Shown here: positions 46,214-55,200 of the stretch, one piece after another | Layout: each line of letters opens with the position of its first letter | Position numbering within the stretch: the first letter of the stretch is position 1 | Source of the DNA: Aplysia californica | Taxonomy: Eukaryota > Mollusca > Gastropoda > Aplysiida > Aplysiidae | Assembly: GCF_000002075.1 (NCBI RefSeq) | Contig: NW_004797415.1 | Span: 848,096-912,095, forward strand | Direction: 5' to 3' | DNA: 64,000 nucleotides | Translations under genes and position numbers: made by a program | The notes under the pieces: generated by a model | The model's input: only the letters and a program-made list of their open reading frames with translations | The model's database searches: none | What the model was told of the DNA's origin: nothing

Positions 46214-49200
46214 CTGTGGTGGTTACAAATATTCTTACAATTTTATATGAATTTTTTTAAAGAGCGAAGGGCAAATATATGTGGCATGATTAATGCTGAT
46301 GATGGTTCCTTTGTTGTTTCACAAATATTTCAAGTATTTTAAAATGAATGTCCAACAAAGAAAGAGATGTATATATGATACAACACATTTGTTTATCTGC
46401 TGTAATGCAAACATTTTAAGAATTTTGTATGATTTTTTTATATATAAGGAAAGGCTATTTTGGATTCAATTTATGCTGATAGCTGTTATATAGAATCCTA
46501 ATGATAAGGAGTAACAGCTAAGAGAGAAACCAGGATCCACAAAACATACATACACATCAAGTCATCACCCCCCCCCCCTCTCTGTCTATATTTTCCTCTT
46601 CCTCTCACTAATTCACTAACCCTTCCACTCAAAACTAATACATGACATGGTATCTATGGCCAAACACAGACACTGGTGACCATTGTGCTCTAGACATCTC
46701 AGCCTCAAAAACCCTGTTAAAATTTCATTGTCAAAGAGGTTGATCTTTACAGGCCAAAAATGCAGGTTTTGTTTAAGTCAAAGAGCAGCTCACCAACACA
46801 ATAACTTTCATTTAGTGCTTTAAAAAAAAGCAAGACATAGAGGCAGAAACAAAAGAGGGAGGATAACAAAGTAAGAACTACCATTGGCACCCTCCAACTA
46901 ACTGCTTAATATATGGCCAATCTTCTGAGGCAGAAAAGCCACCAAAAAACAACTCACCCCCTTCCGCTGACCCACGGCCTGCAGGTGAGTGGGACTTGAA
47001 CACGAACAAATTGAGAATGACGTAGATGACCAGAAGGACAACACAGGTTATGGAGAAGGTCCTCCATGTCCACCTTGGTCCAATGTTCTCAAACATGTAG
47101 CCCGTGATGAGGCTCCCGATACCTTTGCCTGCACACAGAGGAAATGACGTTTAGCTTGAGTAAAGAGAAGCACACCAACATGATAACAATCATCTAGGGC
47201 ACAGAAAAAGCAAGACAGAAACATCAGAGGGAAAACAAAAGTAGGGCCTGCCAGTTGTATCCTTCAACCATCTGCCGAGAAAAAGTTCATGATTTTCCCC
47301 TCTCGCTTCTTGATGAATCGACTGACCTTTTCCTCTTTCTTTCCTTCTCACACCCACCAATACTGATACATTAAATGAACACACAACATACCCATACAAA
47401 TTTTCCACTGTGCCAAAGCTGTAGTAAATAGAACTCTAAACAATAAAAATAACCAGTAAAAACAAAAACCATTAAAAAAAACCAAACTTGCAGATCTATC
47501 TAGACAGAATACTTAAACATGTCCCACACTTAAGAAAATTCTTTTTTTTTTTTGTAAGTGTTTTACGGCGCTCGCAACTGCATAAGGTCATATGAGCACG
47601 CGGGACACATTAAACTTTTTCAGTTGGTAGGAAATTTTGAATATAGCCCGGGTGGCGGCCGAAGCCCACTTTTATCGATTTTAGACCATCAAGGGATCTT
47701 ATCATCTTAAACGTGCGCAACTTGCACACGGGCCCTCCGAGATTTTTCGCCCTTGTCCAGTCAGTAGTATAAGGTTTTACGGCGCTCGCAACTGCTAAGG
47801 TCATATGAGCGCGCGAAACACAAGTTGTTCACCTCTGNNNNNNNNNNNNNNNNNNNNNNNNNNNNNNNNNNNNNNNNNNNNNNNNNNNNNNNNNNNNNNN
47901 NNNNNNNNNNNNNNNNNNNNNNNNNNNNNNNNNNNNNGGTGTAAACATTTTAATAAGCCCATTATTAGAGCCCTCAATGAGTCAGTGAGGCGCATAGGTT
48001 GAAACAGCCGCTTATAACCTGAAGGCGTAGTTTTTCACGGGATGTTGGTCTAAAACATATACAAGGCTCTCCAAAAGGCGCTCATTCTGATTAGATTTTA
48101 AAACATAGGCACAGCAAAGAATGTCAAATATAAATTTTTTAAAAAGACTGAGAGACAAAATGGTAGAAACAGATAAAGAGAAAGACAACAATGCAGAACA
48201 TCTTTAAAAGTGCACCTAACCATGGGCCTGTTTGGAGAATTAATATTGGTGATACTAGTTAGCTGAATCCTCAAATTCTTTCTCTAATCTTAAATGTTTA
48301 ATCCACTTCCAGAGAAAGTAAGAAGAGAAAAAAATAATTTTAAAGTGAGGATTAAAGGCAGTGTAACAAAAGAAAAAGATCAAAGAAAGAACTAAAAAAA
48401 AACCTGCTTCACCCTTACCAAGTCTCTTCTTCTCTATCTTTTCCTTCACATTCTCAAATCGTGGATCAAAACTCCCCCGACTGTCCTGCACCTTCTGCTG
48501 ATAAGAAAACTTCTGTTCTAGCTCTTGAATGTTGAAAGCACTCTTGCCTCTTCCACAGAGAACGCCTCCTAAAGAGGATTTAATGGACGTATCTTTTACA
48601 CCAGGGCTTGGCAAGCTGTCCCAAGAAAGGTCTTGAATGGACTGCACAAGGTTCTGAGCAATCGAATCCAGCTTGCTCAAAGTTTGAAACTGTACAGAAA
48701 GAGTTAGTCGATAACATAAATTTTAAATTAAAATGAAGACCCTTACTGAAACATTCACATATACAATATGAGCATCAATACCTTAAAGACAAACGTCATA
48801 ATATGAAGGAGCAAATAGCCTTTATCTGAGCTCATATCTTAGAATCACAAAATATAGCGCAGTGATTTTAAATGTGCAGTGTGCAAATTAAAACCCAATC
48901 TCATCAAGTACTTTTAATGACTAAATGGAAGGATGCATGTCACATTCCATCATATTATATCACTGTCTGTCATCTTCCCCACGACTACAGGCAAGTGGGA
49001 TGATAAGCCTTAAGGACAAATCCCATCTCTAAATGCCTCAGCTAATGATACCAGACTTACATCTTCAAAAAGTCTCGTCAATGTAGATATCGAAGTCAAG
49101 CTCCCTAGTCCACCAAAGGCATCCTTTAGAGGGTCAATAATATGCTCATACTGTGGATGAAATAATGTTATAGGCTCCATGGCTTAGAAGTAAAGTTGGG

Positions 49201-52200
49201 TCGGGCTCGCAAAATTAGCGCCCGCGGGTAACGAACTACCCGCTGGCACTACCCGCAAACGAGCGGACGGGTAACGAACCGTCCGTTTATGAAGAGTAGT
49301 TCGCTACTCGCTACACATCGTGCAGAGACAACAGTTTGTTTAGCGGGCGAGCGGACTGGCGGACCGAGAGACTCCATGCATTCGAACTGGCAGACGGACG
49401 GACGGGAACGACCCCTTCCATTGCCTACAACTTACAACCCCCCCCCCCAAAATAATTAATTAAAAAAATCACCCTCCTGCCTCACATTGTAGCTAGGCGT
49501 TCACGGCGGAAATTTTCGCCCCCCCCCCGCCTTTGCGATCTAATTAACAAACAATAGACGCTGGGTCTAATCTCGCGTCGAGTATCTCATCTGCTAGAGT
49601 TCATCCGTTCGCCCGCCCGCCCAGTGAATAAAATTGTGGAGCGGACCCAAAAAACGAACTGACTTGAGGCTTGAGGTCCGCAGTCCGCTCCCTGAGAGAG
49701 TCAAATTGTGGAGTGGACCCAAAAAACGAACTGTCTTGAGGTTCGCAGTTCGCTCTCATGGCCGTCCGTTACCCGTTCGCTCTGACTGAGTCCGCGAGTA
49801 ACGAACCCGTCCGTCCGCTCGCCCCAACTCTAAGTGAGGGGGTGTGTGCAGAAAGACAAAGAGGAGACGAAAGACGACAGAAAATTGCTAGAGCAGGAAA
49901 TGAGGTGAAAGGAGACAATTTTAGAGAAGAAAATTTTTCGGTCGCTACCGGATTCGAACCCGAGACTTTTGAATGAGAGGCCAACACCTTAACCTCTAGG
50001 CCACAAGAGCCACTGATAATTATTCAGAGGCTGGAGTGGTGAAGCAAAGCGTACTAAAAAGACAAACACCCCTCCCTCCTCCCAATCAAGATGGGCACAA
50101 ATCCAAGAATGACTAGTGTATCTGCTGAGGAGAATATTTTGTAAAGAAAAATAGAAGAAAGAAGAAGTAGGGATGTAACAATTAAGATATGCTGCTTTTG
50201 CTTTCGCATTGAGGCCAAATCTGGTACAGAAAAATGTGCCACATTTCAAGCATTCAAAAGTTCTATCTCCATCTAGCATAGCTGCCACTCAGAAATTTTT
50301 AAAAAGGAGGAAATTCACGCGAAAGCGTACGCGCGCTCTCCGAAACCAGTGAGATCCAGAGGCAATATATACTGGAAAATGTTTTGGAAGGGAAAACTGT
50401 CATATTGTTAACCATAGGCAACTGAATTAAAATGTATTTGAAAAAACCCCCATAAAGGCAGTAGGTTGACTAACAAGCATTCGAGTCAATTTGACACAGT
50501 TTGGACTTGGTGACTAAAAATCCAGTGTTTTTTGCCAGCTGGTGTCTCATAAAAAGATTTCTTTCACTTTAAACGTGTACATACATAGACGTAGAGCAGT
50601 ATCGGATCAAGGATACACAGGCACTCCTGTACAATTGCGGTCCCGTTTGCACTTAGTGCCCCTGTAGTGTGTTTCTTATTTAGAGATAAACTGAATAAAA
50701 ATTATAGCCTAGGCTATCTAATCTAGATCTAGATATATCTAAATATGTGTAGATCTAGATTATATCTAGAGATAGATTTTCTAGATCTAAATCTAGATCT
50801 AGATTCACTTCCGCAGCAGCCACAATAGCCGTCATGTAAACAAACGGGACCGCAATTGTACAGGACTGTAACAGGAGTGCCGCGGGCCGCGATTTCTTTC
50901 GAAAAAAACAGCTAGTTCAATTTTCTAATGAACTTTTCAAGTCGCACACCGGCTGCTTCTTTCTCATTCCAGCTCCTTTTATTTTTGCATTCTGAATCAA
51001 TTTCTCTCGAATTTCCGCCAATTTCAATGACAACTCGGCGCGCTAACGTCCCGATGCCCGATCGACACTGTGTTGCTCCACAACAATAAACAATGTGAAA
51101 CTAGCGCTGGGCCTAGAAGAACGGAAGTAGAAAGCTACGGGCGGACATGCGCAGACCGCGTTTTCGTCTCTCTCCCGGTTCGGTGTTTTCCGCGTGGAAA
51201 AAAAAGTATGAAATTTGCGACCAAGAGCGGTCCAGCGGAGGAAGGAGGAAAGTTGCGGGGAATGCTAGATGTAGCGGAGTTTCCGCTATTTAGCGGGAAA
51301 GCGGCAGCTATGATCTAGACCAAATAAGGTAGGACACATTAAATATTGTCAGTAGGTAGGAAATTTTGAATTTTGCCCGCGTGGTGGCCTACTCTTATTG
51401 ATTTTGGACAACCAAGGGATCTTTAACATGCACAACTTGTATACGGGATCTCAGGTTTTTCGCCCTTATTCAAGAAGGCTAAGTGTAGATCTTACCAACC
51501 ATAAGATCAGGGGTGTGGCTGAAAGACAGTGGTAAGGAGCCAAGGAGAAGCAGTAGAAAAGGCTGCAGAAAGAGTCAGGAGCCCAGAGGAAGGGGCAAAG
51601 GATGCGAGGGGGTAGGGGCAGAAAGTGGAGACAAAAGCAGACGACAGAACATTGCAAGAGAGCAGGAAAGTAGGTGAAAGGAGACAATTTTAGAGAAAAT
51701 TTTTTTTCTGTCACTGCCCGGATTCAAACCCGGGACCTTTGAATGAGAGGCGAACACCTTAACCTCTAGGCCACGAGAGCCCCCCCCCCCCCCCAGTAAG
51801 GTCTGATGTGGTGGAAAAAATCCTCTGCATATGTATTCCAAAACTCACCAAATCCGAACTGTAGCCCAGCCAGCAGGCCCTGTATGGTGGCCGACATTCC
51901 TGGAGGAGCGATGATGCTGGCGTAGGAGGAAGCAGCAGCGTACATGAGGGCCACAGTGACTCCGTGAGTGGGCTCCACCAGCAGCACCAGCCAGGGGTTG
52001 GAGAGAACGGAGTAGACCAGCAGGCGCACGGCATAGCACAGCAGGGCCAGGTACAAGCAGGACACCAGGCCGATTTTCTCGATGATCATCCCAGCTACCC
52101 ACAACATGGGCAGCTGTTCATGGAGGGAAAGAACAGAGAAAGGATAATGAAGTGGGCATGAGGAAAAGAGAAAAGAAAAGAAAATTTGATTGGGTTTCCT

Positions 52201-55200
52201 TTTTGTTCGTTTTAGTAAACTGTAAATACCTGAGTGACCAGCAATCCTGAGGCTGCAGGACAATAAAAGTCAACAACTCTCTCGATAAAAAGCATACACA
52301 TCACCACTACAATTTGAATGATTTTAATTGTATGAACATGAGTCTAGCAAACAAGCATTTTTTCTTCTACTGACAGGTTGTGAAAATTGGAGAATGTGGA
52401 TTAGATACAGAAAGTCAGACAGGTTAGTTTGTAAGTCAAGTATTCTCCTATCTAGCTTGTCCAAACAGAAGCGCCACTGGGAGACGGAATATACAGGTCA
52501 GTGGTCACTTAGGTGTTAGTTACTGACTGAGCACAGACTGCACGCTTAGAATTACTGTCAGAGCACACACTGCACATTTAGAACTGTTGGAAAACAGACT
52601 GCATATTTAGAATTGTGAGAGTAAAAACTGCACCCTTAGAACTGTTGGAATACAGACTGCATCCTTAGAACTGTTGGAATACAGACAGCACATTTAGAAC
52701 AGTCGGAGAACAGACTGCATACTTAAAACTGTCAAGAGTACAAACTGCACGTTTAGAAGTGCTGGAGAACAAACCGCACCCTTAGAACTTTTGGAAGACA
52801 GACTGAACACTTAGAACTGTTGGAGTAGACTCCACACTCAGAACTGTCAAGACTACAGGCTCCACACTTTGAATTATGTTCAACAAAAAGATCTAAAATA
52901 GAGGTCAACTTTGTGTGGAACTTTAACTAGAATTAAACTTTGAAATTCAGCTACAACATTTACATAATAATTTGGTCTCTAAAATGTCAGAAAGATAAAC
53001 TCACCTCTGAGCAGCAGTTGACCACCAGGATAAAGCCAAAGACCAACTTTGGACTTCCCAGACTTAAGAGATACCAGAACAGGAAAGCCTCCAGTCCACC
53101 CAGCAGCATACCAAAGAACATGACTACAGTAAGGAAAGCTAGGACTTCTGCATGGCTCAACAAATTGCGCACATTTTTTAAAAACTGGCCACATCTGGAA
53201 ATAAATAATATCAATTTAAGTACAACTGTTGAAGGAAATATATTTCATATATCAATCAAATGAAAGTGCAGATCTATGATATATAGGTAAATGAACAAAA
53301 AGCATGCCAAACATAATATTATATCAATTGAAAATGAATTGTTCAAGGAAAGAATTTCAAATTCCTTTAAATATAAAGTTATTTTTCATCAGAAATAAAC
53401 AATATGCTTAAAATATATGTAATATCAATCGAAACAGAACTGTAGAAGAAAAAGATTAAGACTTCACACACAATGGTCTCCGCCTCAGAACCTAACCATT
53501 GGCAGACAAAAAAAGTGGGTTTTAGGCAGAGCAGGTTTTTAGTTTTTTTTAAGGGGCACAACTCACTCAGGCCCTGCCAGTTTGCTTCCCTTATTTATTA
53601 TTTTGATCAAATATGGCCCATAAGCAACGCCCAAGGGAAGATAGAGTAGAGGTAAAGGTCATTTTGTCAAGTTTTTTGTTTTCTACAAGACTAATGTGTA
53701 CCCTTGTTTGTGAGTATTGCGTGTTACCGGTGCAAGTGAGAACAGGTGACTTCCGGCTCAGGCTTCTCAGTGAACTTATAAGATGCCACATGGTCACTGT
53801 GGTTGAAGCTATGAAAAAGAACCAGCTGCAATGCTGTACAAGAGAAGGGAAAGAATGACCAGTGAAGAGGCCAACTTTTACAAAGATGAACATAATCAGA
53901 AGCTCTGACTTCACAACAGGAACAAGTTATGGAATTCATGAACTACAGTGGAGTCAGCTTAAACCAAAATCTGCTGGACTGACGCATTATTTTGGTTTAT
54001 AGCTGTGTTTTCGGTTTAGAGAGATTGCTAAAACAGCGGAGATAAAAAAAATCAGGGATTCGATTTTTTTTCCCGGTTCATCGCTGCTTTCAGATTAATC
54101 ATCTTACGTATAAGTAAGTGGACTCCACTGTAATTGAAAACCAATTGAGCAACTGTCCCGCTCAACAGAGCTCATTTGCATGACTACCAAAACTTTCTGT
54201 GTAAATAGGCATGCAACTTGTAGGTCTCAGCGTCTGCTAGTTCGTCATGCCTCCCCCACTCCCTTTTCCTCTGCCCCTACTTTCCACCTGTTTCTCCTTC
54301 ATGTATTTGGCTGCGTCATTCAACAAGACAACGCCTTTGAAAGTTGGCACTGCCGCTTGAAACAAAATAGACAGAAGGAATGAGACTGCTCACTTCTTCC
54401 CTCCTACAAACAAACACCAATTGTTTTTTTAAAAATTGTTATGAAATTAGTAACACCAAACTTTGTGTACTGGTCTGGTCTTGGAGAGGGCCTGTTTGCT
54501 CGTGTTAAGTATGGCAAAGGACACTTAGAAAAGTTTATTGCCCAAACAAGTTTTTTAAGCAGATTTCAATTTCTACTACAGGTTCTTAGGCATGCAAATT
54601 ATAGAGAACAAAATTTCATTGCACACTAAAACAGTCTGGGTTCTCACACAGTCTTCTAAGGTGGAGACCACTGTACCTGTATCAAGTTGGTAAATTTATC
54701 AGGAACAAGCAAAGCGAGCTAGAGAGATAAAAATTAAAAAAGAAGTGTTGGAGGAAAGAGAATTCACATGTGTGGTGTACAAATTTATCAACAATTTTTA
54801 TTAAAAAGTAATGCATGTTAACAAAATGGTTATGTTAGAAGCTGAGGAGGCCACCAGTTTGAAAACATACATTTAATAACATAAATCTACCTTTCATACT
54901 ATTTGAACTCAAATAGAATCCCAAAATTAATTAACCCTTATTATTCATACTGTTGAACAATTTCATACAAAACCTGAGAAAGCCTAACACTATTATTCAT
55001 TAAAATAACAAAACTCACATGATATCAGAAGACATCTCTAGAAATCCAGCGACGATAGCTGATAAGACACAGAGAGGCAGGAATAAGTAAAACAGCACAG
55101 AGTATTCGCTGTCCTGGTCACCCTGCATGTGCAAGATGAAAGTCGCGGAAACAGCCCATATGGCAAATCCTAAGGTGCCCCACGCTCTCTGTTTCCCCCA

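Noticed and set aside
49989-50288. Small Cys-containing frame on the - strand (TFECLKCGTFFC)
   Set aside because: It looks briefly like a zinc-finger half, but there is no second pair of ligands, the frame runs into a SINE, and no splice sites link it to the exons at 48419-49150.
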